From Streptomyces nitrosporeus (GTDB lineage: Bacteria > Actinomycetota > Actinomycetes > Streptomycetales > Streptomycetaceae), in NCBI RefSeq assembly GCF_008704555.1, contig NZ_CP023702.1, positions 5,432,001 through 5,496,000 on the forward strand: DNA of 64,000 bases. The letters are read 5' to 3'. Each line of letters starts with the position of its first letter. Position 1 is the stretch's first letter. Below, piece after piece: positions 34,226 through 42,537 of this stretch. The notes below the pieces were generated by a model that saw only the letters and a list, made by a program, of their open reading frames with translations, was not told the DNA's origin and ran no database searches. A program made the position numbers and the translations under genes.

Positions 34226-34636
34226 TCACGCCGGTGCTTCTCCGTTTCTGACCGGTCGTGTGTGGATCTTCGCGACGCACGCGGGGACCGCCGTCCCCTC
34301 GTCGTGGACGCGGGCGCGGTAGGCGCTGGGGCTCTCGCCGACCAGCTCGGTGAAGCGCGAACTGAACGATCCGAGCGACGTACAGCCCACGGCCATGCAG
34401 ACGTCCGTCACACTCATGTCCCCTCGCCGCAGCAGCGCCTTGGCGCGCTCGATCCGGCGCGTCATCAGATAGCTGTAGGGCGTCTCGCCGTAGGCGGCGC
34501 GGAAGCTGCGGGAGAAGTGGCCCGCCGACATGAGCGCGGCACTCGCCAGTGCCGGGACGTCGAGGGGCTCCGCGTAGTCGCGGTCCATCGTGTCCCGGGC
34601 CCGGCGCAACCGGACAAGATCCTCCAGCGTCGTCAC
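34226..34636 (-). CDS. AraC-family helix-turn-helix regulator (DNA-binding domain only)
   Basis: It is 136 residues long, essentially only the two-helix-turn-helix AraC domain: VPALASAALMSAGHFSRSFRAAYG and TPYSYLMTRRIERAKALLRR, then VTDVCMAVGCTSLGSFSSRFTELVG. There is no ligand-binding domain. Such short proteins act as activators with separate sensing or by abundance. The start is GTG 34636. It is the first gene of a two-gene unit with the VOC protein. Confidence 0.88.
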   Translation of the reverse strand: MTTLEDLVRLRRARDTMDRDYAEPLDVPALASAALMSAGHFSRSFRAAYGETPYSYLMTRRIERAKALLRRGDMSVTDVCMAVGCTSLGSFSSRFTELVGESPSAYRARVHDEGTAVPACVAKIHTRPVRNGEAPA

Positions 34637-34827
34637 CCGCCCAGCCTGCCACAGGCGTGCGCGCCCGCGTGGGGAGTCGCCCCACCCCGGCCGTCCCGCG
34701 CTCTCCCGCGCGCTCTGTCTCTCTCCCTGCCCGTCCCGCCCCGGCGCCGGAGGGGAGCCCGTGCCCCGGCCGGGTCCGGGTCCGGGCCCGGGATGCGCGG
34801 CGGGGAGGGGAGGGGGACCGTGGAGGC

Positions 34828-35043
34828 ATGTCCGGACACCCGCCTGTGATCGTGTACCCGCCCTCCGCGAACGGCGCGCGCCGGGTCACCGTGCGCGGCC
34901 GGATCGTGGGTCTGGCGCGCGGGCGCGGGGACGTCGCGGCGTTCCTGCGCGAGGCGGGGTTCGCCGAGGGCGTCGAGGAGATCGACCTGGACCGGTCCGA
35001 GTCGGTCGAGTGGCGAGGCGGAGACCTCGACACCTGGAGGTGA
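34828..35043 (+). CDS. Hypothetical protein, 71 residues
   Basis: A small basic-then-acidic protein: VIVYPPSANGARRVTVRGRI then FLREAGFAEGVEEIDLDRSE and a final WRGGDLDTWR. ATG 34828 follows GTGGAGGC. Similar small proteins occur widely in Streptomyces but have no assigned role. The next gene starts 5 bp after its stop, so they are coupled. Confidence 0.7.
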   Translation: MSGHPPVIVYPPSANGARRVTVRGRIVGLARGRGDVAAFLREAGFAEGVEEIDLDRSESVEWRGGDLDTWR

Positions 35044-35048
35044 GCCCC

Positions 35049-35393
35049 ATGAGGTTTCGTGGAGCGTCCCGGGCCGGGATGTCACTGGAGCCGCCACCCG
35101 GCTACTACGGAGTCTGCGGGAACGCACCCGACGCCGAACGGCGCGGGCTGATACTCGACTGGGTGGTGAACCGCCGGATCGCCACCGGATGGCGGGTGGA
35201 GTCGCGGTCGGGGAGCCAGGCCGTACTGGTGCGGGGGCAACCCGTCAACCATGTGCTGCACGCCCTCCTCGCGCTCCTCTCCTGCGGGCTGTGGGCCGTC
35301 GCGTGGGCCGGGCTGTCGGTGGTGAACAAGGTCGAACGCATCGCCCTCACCGTCGACGCGCAGGGGCAGGTCGTGACGGTGCGGGCCCCGTGA
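35049..35393 (+). CDS. Small membrane-associated hypothetical protein
   Basis: It is 114 residues long. The N-terminal half is soluble (LEPPPGYYGVCGNAPDAERR, RRIATGWRVESRSGSQAVLV), a hydrophobic helix follows (HALLALLSCGLWAVAWAGLS), and the end is VVNKVERIALTVDAQGQVVTV. This is the usual shape of short streptomycete proteins with one membrane span. The function is unknown. It starts 5 bp after the preceding gene. Confidence 0.7.
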   Translation: MRFRGASRAGMSLEPPPGYYGVCGNAPDAERRGLILDWVVNRRIATGWRVESRSGSQAVLVRGQPVNHVLHALLALLSCGLWAVAWAGLSVVNKVERIALTVDAQGQVVTVRAP

Positions 35394-35525
35394 GCCCCGT
35401 CTCCGGGTCACCCGGACGGGTGCGTCCAGGTCGACCGGCCGGAAGGTGTCGCGCAGGGTCGGATCTGCCCGGCGGCCCGCCGGGCCGAGTGCCGGCACCG
35501 AGTGCCGGCGGATCGGAGGACACCC

Positions 35526-35954
35526 ATGGCCCAGTCAGCACCCCCGCCCGGAACCACCCGGCCGCCCGAGCGGAACAACGCCTGGGCGGCGGGCGGCACG
35601 ATGTTCGCCGGCGTCCTGCTGCTCGTGGACGGCGTACTGGACATCTTCAAGGGCATCGCGGGCATCGCCTCCGACGAGGTCTACGCCCGTATCAGCGACT
35701 ACACGTTCCGCTTCGACGTGACGACCTGGGGCTGGATCCACCTGATCCTCGGTGTGATCCTCGTGCTGGTCGGCCTGGGCATCCTGAGAGGTGCCGCCTG
35801 GGCGCGCGGTTTCGGTGTGGCGATCGCGGCGCTCAACCTGATCGCGAACTTCGTGTGGCTGCCGTACCAGCCGGTGTGGGCGATCGTCTCCATCGCGATC
35901 GACACGTTCGTGATCTGGGCCCTGTGCACCGATCGCTCGAAGCCGGTCCTCTGA
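35526..35954 (+). CDS. Four-span membrane protein, DUF7144-like
   Basis: It is 142 residues long with four hydrophobic helices: AAGGTMFAGVLLLVDGVLDI, WGWIHLILGVILVLVGLGIL, WARGFGVAIAALNLIANFVW and VWAIVSIAIDTFVIWALC. The family is common in actinobacteria and of unknown role, perhaps in the membrane stress response. The ATG at 35526 has GGAGG eight bases before it. The next gene begins immediately (GTG 35956). Confidence 0.85.
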   Translation: MAQSAPPPGTTRPPERNNAWAAGGTMFAGVLLLVDGVLDIFKGIAGIASDEVYARISDYTFRFDVTTWGWIHLILGVILVLVGLGILRGAAWARGFGVAIAALNLIANFVWLPYQPVWAIVSIAIDTFVIWALCTDRSKPVL

Positions 35955-35955
35955 C

Positions 35956-37359
35956 GTGAACGGCGGGCGGGGCGGCCGGGGAGCGTACGGTCCGGATCCG
36001 GACCGTACGGCCGCCCTCGCCGCCGAGGCGTACGTCTACGGCGTACCCCTGGTCCGCCAGATGTCGGCGGTGCGGGAGTTCCTGCAGGAGGGGTACGGGG
36101 CGCTGGGCCCCGCCCCCTTCAACGCCTTCGCCCACGCGGACGGTCCCGCCGTTCCCGGTACGCACGTCCCGGGAGCGGCGCCCGACCTCGTCGACGCGAT
36201 CGCCCAGCTCGACCTGTCCGGCGGGCCGGTGCGGCTGCACGTGCCGGACACCGCCGGCGAGTACTACGTCCTGCAGTTCGTGGACGCCTGGAGCGGCACC
36301 TTCGCCTATGTCGGCAGCCGGGCCACCGGCACCCGGGAGGGCGACTGGCTGATCGTTCCACCCGGCTGGGCCGGGACCGTCCCCGACGTCGTGACCGGGG
36401 TGATCGACGCCCCCACCTCCGTGGTCACGCTGGCCGGCCGGATCGCCTGCCACGGGCCCGGCGACCTGCCGAGGGTGCGAGCCCTCCAGCAGGAGCTGAC
36501 CCTCACCCACCTCGGCGACCGCGCCCACCGGACCGGGGTCCCCGCGCCGGACTCCGACGTGCCCGAGGCGCTCGGCTTCTACGAGCGGATGCGGGTGTGG
36601 ACGGCGGACTTCCCGCCGTCCGCGGCCGACCGCGCCTACCAGGACCGTTTCCAGCCGCTCGGTCTGCTGGAGGAGGGGCTCTCGCCGTACGTGGCGGCCG
36701 GGCCCGCCCTCACCGAGGCGCTGACCCGCGGGCTCGTGCTGGGCCGGGCGCGGGTGGAGGCGGCGAGCCGCCCGGTGGAAGACGCCCATCGGCGGCCCGG
36801 GGCCCGGCGGCCCGGGGCCTGGGAGGTCCGGCCGCACCCGCACGGCCTCCCTCCGGGCTGCCCGGGCACCGGCGCGCCGGACTTCCCGCAGTGGCGGACC
36901 GAGGACGGGGAGGCCGCCCGTGTCCTCCGGGCGGTGGCGGCACGGCGGGACCTGTGGAGACCGCACGGCTACGAGTCCCTGCAGGCGTCCACCGCCCGCG
37001 ACTCGCGGGGCCGCCCGCTCGACGGGGGCCGTACCTACCTGCTGCGGCTCGCACCGCCACCGCCCGTACGGGCCTTCTGGTCGGTGAGTCCGTACGGGGT
37101 CCCCGGGGACCACCTGGCGGCCGGGGAGCCGCAGCGGTACGCGGTGGGCGACCGGACACCCGGTCTGGAGTACGGTCCGGACGGCTCGCTGACCCTGCGT
37201 ATCGGCCGGGAGCGTCCCGCCGACCGGGCGGGGGCGGCGAACTGGCTGCCGGCCGGCGAGGGGGAGTTCCGGCTCGTGATGCGGATGCACGTCCCCGACC
37301 AGGCGGTTCTCGACGGGGAGTACGTCCTTCCGGCCGTCGAACGGGCCGAGGATGCCTAG
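35956..37359 (+). CDS. DUF1254/DUF1214 domain protein
   Basis: It is 467 residues long. The N-terminal DUF1254 part has AALAAEAYVYGVPLVRQMSA, GPVRLHVPDTAGEYYVLQFV and GSRATGTREGDWLIVPPGW. A less conserved Pro/Arg-rich insert (about 275-320, with repeated RRPGA) precedes the C-terminal DUF1214 part (RTYLLRLAPPPPVRAFWSVS, YGPDGSLTLRIGRE, NWLPAGEGEFRLVMRMH). Members are thought to be carbohydrate- or lipid-related surface proteins, but no catalytic activity is proven. No signal peptide is seen. The start is GTG 35956, one base after the preceding stop; this is probably one transcript with the membrane gene. Confidence 0.85.
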   Translation: MNGGRGGRGAYGPDPDRTAALAAEAYVYGVPLVRQMSAVREFLQEGYGALGPAPFNAFAHADGPAVPGTHVPGAAPDLVDAIAQLDLSGGPVRLHVPDTAGEYYVLQFVDAWSGTFAYVGSRATGTREGDWLIVPPGWAGTVPDVVTGVIDAPTSVVTLAGRIACHGPGDLPRVRALQQELTLTHLGDRAHRTGVPAPDSDVPEALGFYERMRVWTADFPPSAADRAYQDRFQPLGLLEEGLSPYVAAGPALTEALTRGLVLGRARVEAASRPVEDAHRRPGARRPGAWEVRPHPHGLPPGCPGTGAPDFPQWRTEDGEAARVLRAVAARRDLWRPHGYESLQASTARDSRGRPLDGGRTYLLRLAPPPPVRAFWSVSPYGVPGDHLAAGEPQRYAVGDRTPGLEYGPDGSLTLRIGRERPADRAGAANWLPAGEGEFRLVMRMHVPDQAVLDGEYVLPAVERAEDA

Positions 37360-37433
37360 GCCACGGACACCCTGCCGGCCGGGAAGGTACAGGCCACGGA
37401 CGTCCTGTCAGTGGTGCGGGTCACACTGGGGGC

Positions 37434-37658
37434 ATGTGCCGCAGCATCAAGACCCTTCGTCCGCCCGCCCTCCCCGAGGAAGCCACCGAGGAGGAGATGA
37501 GAGCCGCCGCCTTGCAGTACGTCCGCAAGGTGTCGGGCTTCCGCGCGCCGGCCGCGCACAACCAGGAGGTCTTCGACCGGGCGGTCGCCGAGATCGCCGG
37601 GGCGACCCGGCGGCTGCTGGACGGCCTGGAGATACGGGGCACGGCCCCCCGGGGGTGA
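37434..37658 (+). CDS. DUF2277 family protein
   Basis: It is 74 residues long and begins MCRSIKTLRPPALPEEATEE with the conserved second-position Cys and R-S-I-K-T-L pattern of DUF2277. The middle is ALQYVRKVSGFRAPAAHNQE and the end AVAEIAGATRRLLDGLE. A small helical cytosolic protein of unknown role. Confidence 0.88.
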   Translation: MCRSIKTLRPPALPEEATEEEMRAAALQYVRKVSGFRAPAAHNQEVFDRAVAEIAGATRRLLDGLEIRGTAPRG

Positions 37659-37710
37659 ACCGGGCGGGGCCGTCGAGGAGCCCGGCCGGCACGGGCGGCG
37701 GGGGCGTCCG

Positions 37711-38379
37711 TCAGGAGGGGGAGGAAGCGGTGGCGGAGGAGGCGGTGGCGACGGGCCGCTTCCGGCCGGGCCGCTTGACGACGACCGCGGCCAGGGAGCC
37801 CGCCAGGAACAGAGCGAGCACCGAGACGGCGGTGCCCAGCCAGGAGGCGCCCAGCCACTGGCCGCCGAAGTAGCCGAGGCTCACGCTGTAGGCGGCCCAG
37901 GCCAGACCGGCCAGCGCCGACCAGGGGAGGAAGTCCTTGGCCCGGCGGTGTGCGGCGCCCGCTCCCAGCGACACGATCGAGCGCCCGGCCGGGGCGAAGC
38001 GCGCCACGACGACGAGGGCGCCCCCGCCGCGGCTGAGAGCCGTGCCGAGGCGCTCCTGGGCCGCGGTCAGACGCCGGGAGCGGGCGATGGCCCGGTCCAG
38101 GCGTTCGCCACCCCGCCAGGCCAGCCGGTAGGCGACGAGGTCGCCGAGCACGGAGGCGGTGGCCGCGCAGAGGGTCAACACCAGGAGGGAGGGCACCTGC
38201 CGGGTCGCCTCGCCGGCCGCGGCGGTGACGGTGGTCGTACTCGCGGCGGCGGCGGTCGCGGCCGCGATCACCAGCACACCGCTGGGCAGAAGCGGAAGGA
38301 AGACGTCCAGGAGTACCGAGAGGGCGACCACGACGTAGATCCATGGGCTGCTTGTCAGCGCGCCCACACTCTCCAGCAC
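37711..38379 (-). CDS. DedA / VTT-domain membrane protein
   Basis: It is 222 residues long with about five helices. The VTT motif region includes ASVLGDLVAYRLAWRGGERL, the arginine-containing VVVARFAPAGRSIVSLGAGA and DFLPWSALAGLAWAAYSVSL. DedA proteins are lipid scramblases or flippases at the cytoplasmic membrane that support membrane homeostasis and drug tolerance. The F-x-P-x-x-R core is present. The C-terminus is a basic then Ser/Ala tail (KRPGRKRPVATASS). The start is GTG 38379. Confidence 0.88.
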   Translation of the reverse strand: MLESVGALTSSPWIYVVVALSVLLDVFLPLLPSGVLVIAAATAAAASTTTVTAAAGEATRQVPSLLVLTLCAATASVLGDLVAYRLAWRGGERLDRAIARSRRLTAAQERLGTALSRGGGALVVVARFAPAGRSIVSLGAGAAHRRAKDFLPWSALAGLAWAAYSVSLGYFGGQWLGASWLGTAVSVLALFLAGSLAAVVVKRPGRKRPVATASSATASSPS

Positions 38380-38680
38380 TCTCTACTCCCCGTTCCGTGT
38401 CATCCGATGCGAACACCGCGTCGTCGCAGGGGAGCGGCCGGAGCGGCAGGGCCGACGGTAGGCCAGCACTCCAGAATACGCCTGTGGTTTACCTGGAATT
38501 CCCGGCCCGGGGTGCGATGTCACGCAGGTCACGCCCCGGGTCGCGGACGGCGGGTCATCGCGGAAGGCGGGGCATCGCGGGCGGTGGGGGAACGCGGACG
38601 CCCCGCCTCCGTGCCCGGCGCTCCGGAGGGCGTCGGGACGAGGGACGGGGCGTTCGCGGGATACGGGCGTGCCGGTGCTG
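38380..38680. other. Gene-free stretch upstream of the DedA gene
   Basis: No gene is supported in these 301 bp between DoxX and DedA, both read leftward. The left part near 38460-38510 is the least GC-rich and is the likely DedA promoter. Imperfect GGCGGG(G)CATCGCGG repeats lie near 38552-38585. Confidence 0.5.
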
Positions 38681-39142
38681 TCAGACGGAGACGGCCCGTG
38701 CCTTCCCGTGTGCGTCGTGTTCCCCCCGGTCCGCCGTGGGAGTGCGGGAGGAGAACAGCCGGTCCACGGCCACGGCGCCGGGGCCCGTGAAGACCAGCAG
38801 CAGGAAACACCAGCAGAAGATCGCCGAGGCCTCGCCGCCGTTCTGCAGGGGGAAGAGCGACTCCGGCTGGTGGACCTTGAAGTACGCGTACGCCATCGAG
38901 CCGGAGGATATGAAGGCGGCTATGCGGGTGCCGAAGCCGACGGCGACCAGGATGCCGCCGACGAACTGGATCAGCGCGGCGTACCAGCCCGGCCAGGTGC
39001 CGACGGGGACGGTGCCGCCGCCGTGGGCGCCGCCGAGCACACCGAAGAGGGACGCCGCGCCGTGGCAGGCGAAGAGGAAGCCGATCACGATGCGGAAAAG
39101 GGCCAGGGCGTAAGGCTGCGCCCTGTTCAGGTGAGTGAACAT
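38681..39142 (-). CDS. DoxX-family membrane protein
   Basis: It is 153 residues long with four predicted helices: LALFRIVIGFLFACHGAASL, WYAALIQFVGGILVAVGFGT, FISSGSMAYAYFKVHQ and ASAIFCWCFLLLVFTGPGAV. The R-I-x-x-G and H-G-x-x-x-L motifs are typical of DoxX/DoxD. In mycobacteria DoxX works with a superoxide dismutase and SseA at the membrane in oxidative stress; no such gene is adjacent here. The start ATG 39142 is preferred over upstream open frame. A DmdR-type iron box overlaps the likely promoter. Confidence 0.88.
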   Translation of the reverse strand: MFTHLNRAQPYALALFRIVIGFLFACHGAASLFGVLGGAHGGGTVPVGTWPGWYAALIQFVGGILVAVGFGTRIAAFISSGSMAYAYFKVHQPESLFPLQNGGEASAIFCWCFLLLVFTGPGAVAVDRLFSSRTPTADRGEHDAHGKARAVSV

Positions 39143-39195
39143 GTGGGGGTCGGGCTCCTTCGGTCTGGGGACGTGAACCGATTGGACCCACAAGG

Positions 39196-39214
39196 TTAGG
39201 TAAGCCTCACTTGT
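39196..39214 (-). promoter_or_regulatory. Iron-box-like operator (DmdR/DtxR type) at the DoxX promoter
   Basis: TTAGGTAAGCCTCACTTGT matches 14 of 19 positions of the streptomycete DmdR consensus TTAGGTTAGGCTCACCTAA. Read on the minus strand, TTGCAA (39221-39216) and TAACCT (39197-39192) with an 18-bp gap form a plausible promoter overlapped by it, about 50 bp before DoxX. Confidence 0.55.
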
Positions 39215-39317
39215 GCTTGCAAGTTCAACATTTTGTCGACTGGCCGAAAAACAATGACCTGTTCAGGGGTGTGTCCGTCCTTGGACCGAATCCAGCCGGA
39301 CCTCGGGTGATGCCCGT

Positions 39318-39331
39318 TTGGTCTAAACCAA
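39318..39331. promoter_or_regulatory. DasR-responsive-element-like palindrome
   Basis: TTGGTCTAAACCAA is one base away from the dre core TGGTCTAGACCA over its central 12 bases. It lies 176 bp from the DoxX start, and no chitin or GlcNAc gene is adjacent on the plus strand. It could be an orphan site or control DoxX. Confidence 0.4.
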
Positions 39332-40120
39332 TGAGGGGCGGGATTCCGGCCATGCGGAGGGGTGCTGCGCGCCGTCGGCCGCCCGCGGCCCGCCCCGCCC
39401 GCGTCGGCGCCGGTGCCGGTGCGCCGGCGGTGCCGGGATGTCCGGCGGCACCCGCGGTACGCCGGCTCCGGCCGCGCCCGGGACGGGTGGCGGCCTGCCG
39501 CGGGTGAGGGCCCGTCCAGGGGCAGGTCAGCCGTGTGATCCTTGGGGCACCGGTGACTCGGGAAGGCTCATGGGGTGCGTGGGGGCCGATGGGCGTGCCG
39601 GGGACGCATCGCCTGGGAGCGGATAAAGCGTGGTGTATCCGCCCAGACCCTCCGTGGTGACCGGCGCCCGGCCGGGCGGGAGGGCGGAGACTGCGGCCCG
39701 ATGTTCCTGGTCACCAGCGCGCCGGGCCTTTTCGCGGGCGGGGCCGGGCGGTCGCCCCGGTGCGCCGGGCCGGGGGCGGCCTCTTCTGTCCCGCGCCCCG
39801 GGTGGGGCGGGCGCCGGGCGGGCGGGGGCCTGCCGTGCCCGGGTGCGCGAGGGGTGGACCATCCGCCCGGCCCGAGCCCCCGGAAGGGGTGTGGGCGGCC
39901 GTCCCCGCTCCGGGCGCGTGCCGCCTGGGTGATCGTTCTCGCCCGCATACTCGGCCGAAAGGTGCCGGTGTTCCCCCTGGGGCGATCCGTGGTGCGTTCC
40001 GTGGTGCGCGAGGGGGCCGTGACGCCTGTTCCGGCGGGTCCCGTGGCCGCCGGCGCCGTCCGGTGAACGGTCCGCGGAGCGGGGCGGCGGTGCGTGCCCG
40101 CGCGCCCGCGCCGGGCCGGC

Positions 40121-40206
40121 GCGGCCCGGCGCGGGAAGGGGTGGTCCGGCGCGGGAAGGGGTGGTCCGGCGCGGGAAGGCGCGGCCCGGCGCGGGGAGGG
40201 GCGGCC
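40121..40206. repeat. 20-bp tandem repeat, 4.3 copies
   Basis: Units at 40121-40140, 40141-40160, 40161-40180 and 40181-40200 plus six bases share GYGGYCCGGCGCGGGAAGGG with few changes. The array ends just before the stop codon of the HNH nuclease gene. Confidence 0.9.
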
Positions 40207-40208
40207 GG

Positions 40209-40853
40209 TCAGCAGGCGTTCAGCACGGACTGGAGCGCGCTCTTCTCGGCGGAGTCGACGCGGAGGTCGTAGTGGTGCTTCACGTGCACCCAGGCGCGGG
40301 CGTAGGTGCAGCGGTAGGCGGTGCGCGGGGGGAGCCAGTCGCCGGGGTCCTGGTCGCTCTTGGACTGGTTGACGTTGTCGGTGACCGCGATGAGCTGAGG
40401 GCGGGTCAGGTCGTTGGCGAAGGACTGGCGCTGGGCGTTGGTCCAGCTGCTCGCGCCGGAGCGCCAGGCCTCGGCGAGCGGGACCATGTGGTCGATGTCC
40501 ACGTCGGACGCGGCCGTCCAGGTGGCTCCGTCGTACGGGGAGTACCAACTGCCGCTGGTCGCGGCACAGGAGGAGTCCTGGACCACCCCCGTGCCGTCGC
40601 GCTTCAGCACGACCTCGCGGGTGTTGCAGGCGCCGGACTGGGTGATCCAGTGCGGGAACTTGTCGCGGCTGTAGCCGGACGAGGAGCCCTCGGCCGCGAC
40701 GGTGAGCTGGCTGAGGTATGTGCGCGCGGTCGATGCGCTGACCGGCGTGGGCATCGCGGCCTGGGCGGACGGGGCGGTGAGGAGACCCGTGGTGGCGGCG
40801 AGTGCGGCGGCGGAGGCGGCGACGGCTATGTGACGCGCGTAGATGCCGGGCAT
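40209..40853 (-). CDS. Secreted HNH endonuclease (DUF1524/GmrSD-type)
   Basis: It is 214 residues long with a signal peptide (1 to about 33, ending APSAQAA). The nuclease core DVDIDHMVPLAEAWRSGASS places the catalytic His at residue 122. Later come LIAVTDNVNQSKSDQDPGDW (Asn and Lys of the HNH fold) and CTYARAWVHVKHHYDL. Two Cys pairs (QSGAC/SSC and RC/NAC) may form disulphides, in keeping with export. It probably digests extracellular DNA for nutrients or competition. The start ATG 40853 has GAGGGAG five bases before. A palindrome lies about 90 bp upstream. Confidence 0.9.
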   Translation of the reverse strand: MPGIYARHIAVAASAAALAATTGLLTAPSAQAAMPTPVSASTARTYLSQLTVAAEGSSSGYSRDKFPHWITQSGACNTREVVLKRDGTGVVQDSSCAATSGSWYSPYDGATWTAASDVDIDHMVPLAEAWRSGASSWTNAQRQSFANDLTRPQLIAVTDNVNQSKSDQDPGDWLPPRTAYRCTYARAWVHVKHHYDLRVDSAEKSALQSVLNAC

Positions 40854-41677
40854 GTGAACTCCCTCGATGTGGGGGGCGCGGATGCGGACGACCTGTGGAA
40901 GCCCGGCCATCAAAACGGGGCGGGATTTCCGTGGGGTGGTCGTCAGGTAACAGACTGACGACATGCGCACGTCACATCAAGGGGTCCGGCGGTAGTTCTG
41001 ACGTTCCGTCCGTAGCCCGTTCGGGCGGGTGAGTTGACGGAACGCCAGGTGGAGGGCGGCCCGCTCGCCCGGCGCGCTTCCGCTCACGGTGCTCGTTCCG
41101 GTGCGGGATCCGCCCTGGTCCCGTTGTCGCGGGGGTTCTCGCCGGCGGTACTCCGGCCGCGACCGTGCCCGCCGGACGGCATGCGCCGGGCGAGTTGTGG
41201 GCCCGCCGGGGCGAGGCGGGGGAGGGGGCGGCGCTCGGTCTGCCCGGCCGTGACGCCCGGGTGGGGGCGATCCGTACGGCCGCTTCGGACGTCTTGCTGC
41301 CGGGGCCGGACCGGACCCGGATCGTGGGCCCGGTGACTCTGCCGGGGGTGTCCACGGGCATGCCGCTGGGCGGCGCCTCGCCCGTGGAGGCGGGCGCCGT
41401 GCGGCTGTTCGCCCTGGTGGTGGTGTGGGTGGTGGCTGCCCTGTTGGCAGCCGGTGCCGATGGCTCGGGGTGCTGTACCGAGAGCGGCCCGGCCGGCGCG
41501 CGAGGCGCGTCGGCCGGGCCGGGCGTTCGGGTGCCGCCGTGCGTTCGTTGTCACCCGCCGTGCGCCTTCGTGTCCTGCCGGGCTCGCGTCGGTGTGCCGG
41601 AGCGCGGCGGAGCGGCGGAAGCGGTGGGTGTGCGGGGCGCGGCGGGTGTGCGGGAGGTGGTGGGAGTGCCGCAGGTG
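40854..41677. other. Gene-poor stretch with two inverted repeats
   Basis: No supported gene in 824 bp. It includes a perfect palindrome GTCGTCAG/CTGACGAC (40939-40946 and 40955-40962), 86 bp before the HNH nuclease start. It also has a larger dyad CGTTCCGTC/GACGGAACG (41002-41010 and 41036-41044) with a GC hairpin inside, which could be a terminator. A plus-strand open frame from 41165 reads partly protein-like but has no recognisable family. Confidence 0.5.
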
Positions 41678-42340
41678 TCAGTGGGCGGCGAGGTGCAGAC
41701 GGATCCGGCCGTCGGGGGCGGACTCCACCCGCAGTCCGTTCAGGTCCGCGATGTGGGCGTCGGGGGAGAGGGCCGCCGCGCGCGGGCCGATGCCCACGAC
41801 GCGCATGCCGGCCGCGCGGCCGGCGGCGATGCCCGCCTCGGAGTCCTCGAAGACGACGCAGTCCGCAGGCTCGAAGCCCAGCTGGGCCGCGCCCTTCAGG
41901 AAGCCCTCGGGGTCCGGCTTGCTGGCGCCGACCAGTTCGGCGGTGACCCGGGTGACCGGCACGGGGAGCCCCGCGGCCGCCATCCGGGCCTGGGCGAGCG
42001 CCTCGTCGGCGGAGGTCACCAGCGCGTGCGGCAGCGCGGCGATCGAAGCCATGAAGGCGGCGGCCCCGCCGATGGGCACCACACCTTCGGTGTCGGCGGT
42101 CTCCTCGGCCAGCATGATCCGGTTCTCGGCGTGGTTCTGCTCCATGGGCCGGTCCGGCAGCAGGACGGCCATCGTGGCGTACCCCTGGCGGCCGTGCACC
42201 ACGGTGAGGACGGCCTCGGGGTCCAGGCCCTTGGCCAGGGCCCACCGGCGCCAGCAGCGCTCGACCACCGCGTCGGAGTTCACCAGGGTGCCGTCCATGT
42301 CCAGCAGGAGGGCGCGGGCTTCGAGGACGGTGGCCGGCAT
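41678..42340 (-). CDS. HAD-IA family phosphatase
   Basis: It is 220 residues long. The nucleophile motif LLLDMDGTLVNSDAVVERCW, the threonine/serine region ALPHALVTSADEALA, the lysine region GASKPDPEGFLKGAAQLG and the acidic DCVVFEDSEAGIAAGRAAGM are all intact. It most resembles sugar-phosphatases of the GPP1/DOG/YfbT group, acting on phosphorylated sugars or glycerol-3-phosphate; the substrate is inferred only. The ATG at 42340 is used. It is read leftward with nothing close on the same strand. Confidence 0.92.
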   Translation of the reverse strand: MPATVLEARALLLDMDGTLVNSDAVVERCWRRWALAKGLDPEAVLTVVHGRQGYATMAVLLPDRPMEQNHAENRIMLAEETADTEGVVPIGGAAAFMASIAALPHALVTSADEALAQARMAAAGLPVPVTRVTAELVGASKPDPEGFLKGAAQLGFEPADCVVFEDSEAGIAAGRAAGMRVVGIGPRAAALSPDAHIADLNGLRVESAPDGRIRLHLAAH

Positions 42341-42499
42341 CGGCGACTCCAGAACGCGGTGGTGGTGCGGGCAGCGCGCGGCTGCGGGCCAAGAGGTCAA
42401 GCAGCCCCGCCCGCCGGTCAGGGAAAACGGGCGAGGGCTACTTTGTTCCTCCACGATACAAAAAGCGTGGCCAGAAAGCCAGTCCCGCCACCGCTGTCC

Positions 42500-42530
42500 C
42501 GTCGGCACCCGTCGGCACCCGCCGGCACCC
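42500..42530. repeat. 10-bp tandem repeat
   Basis: GTCGGCACCC, GTCGGCACCC and GCCGGCACCC follow each other just beyond the stop codon of the peptidoglycan-binding-type gene. Confidence 0.8.
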
Positions 42531-42537
42531 GCCGTGG

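Larger units (their letters stand above)
39143..40208. other. Gene-poor stretch of about 1 kb
   Basis: No convincing gene is present on either strand; the open frames have unnatural Arg/Pro/Gly composition. It holds the DoxX promoter with an iron box (39196-39214), a dre-like palindrome (39318-39331) and a 20-bp tandem repeat (40121-40206). A short open frame near 39351-39507 starts MRRGAARRRPPAARPA but lacks support. Confidence 0.55.

Noticed and set aside
40121..40206. CRISPR or phage attachment array
   Set aside because: The 20-bp units are direct tandem copies without spacers and without adjacent mobile genes.
41165..41560. Possible plus-strand coding fragment (GAIRTAASDVLLPGPDRTRI)
   Set aside because: It looks partly protein-like but has no start site, no recognised family, and runs into antisense of the HAD gene.
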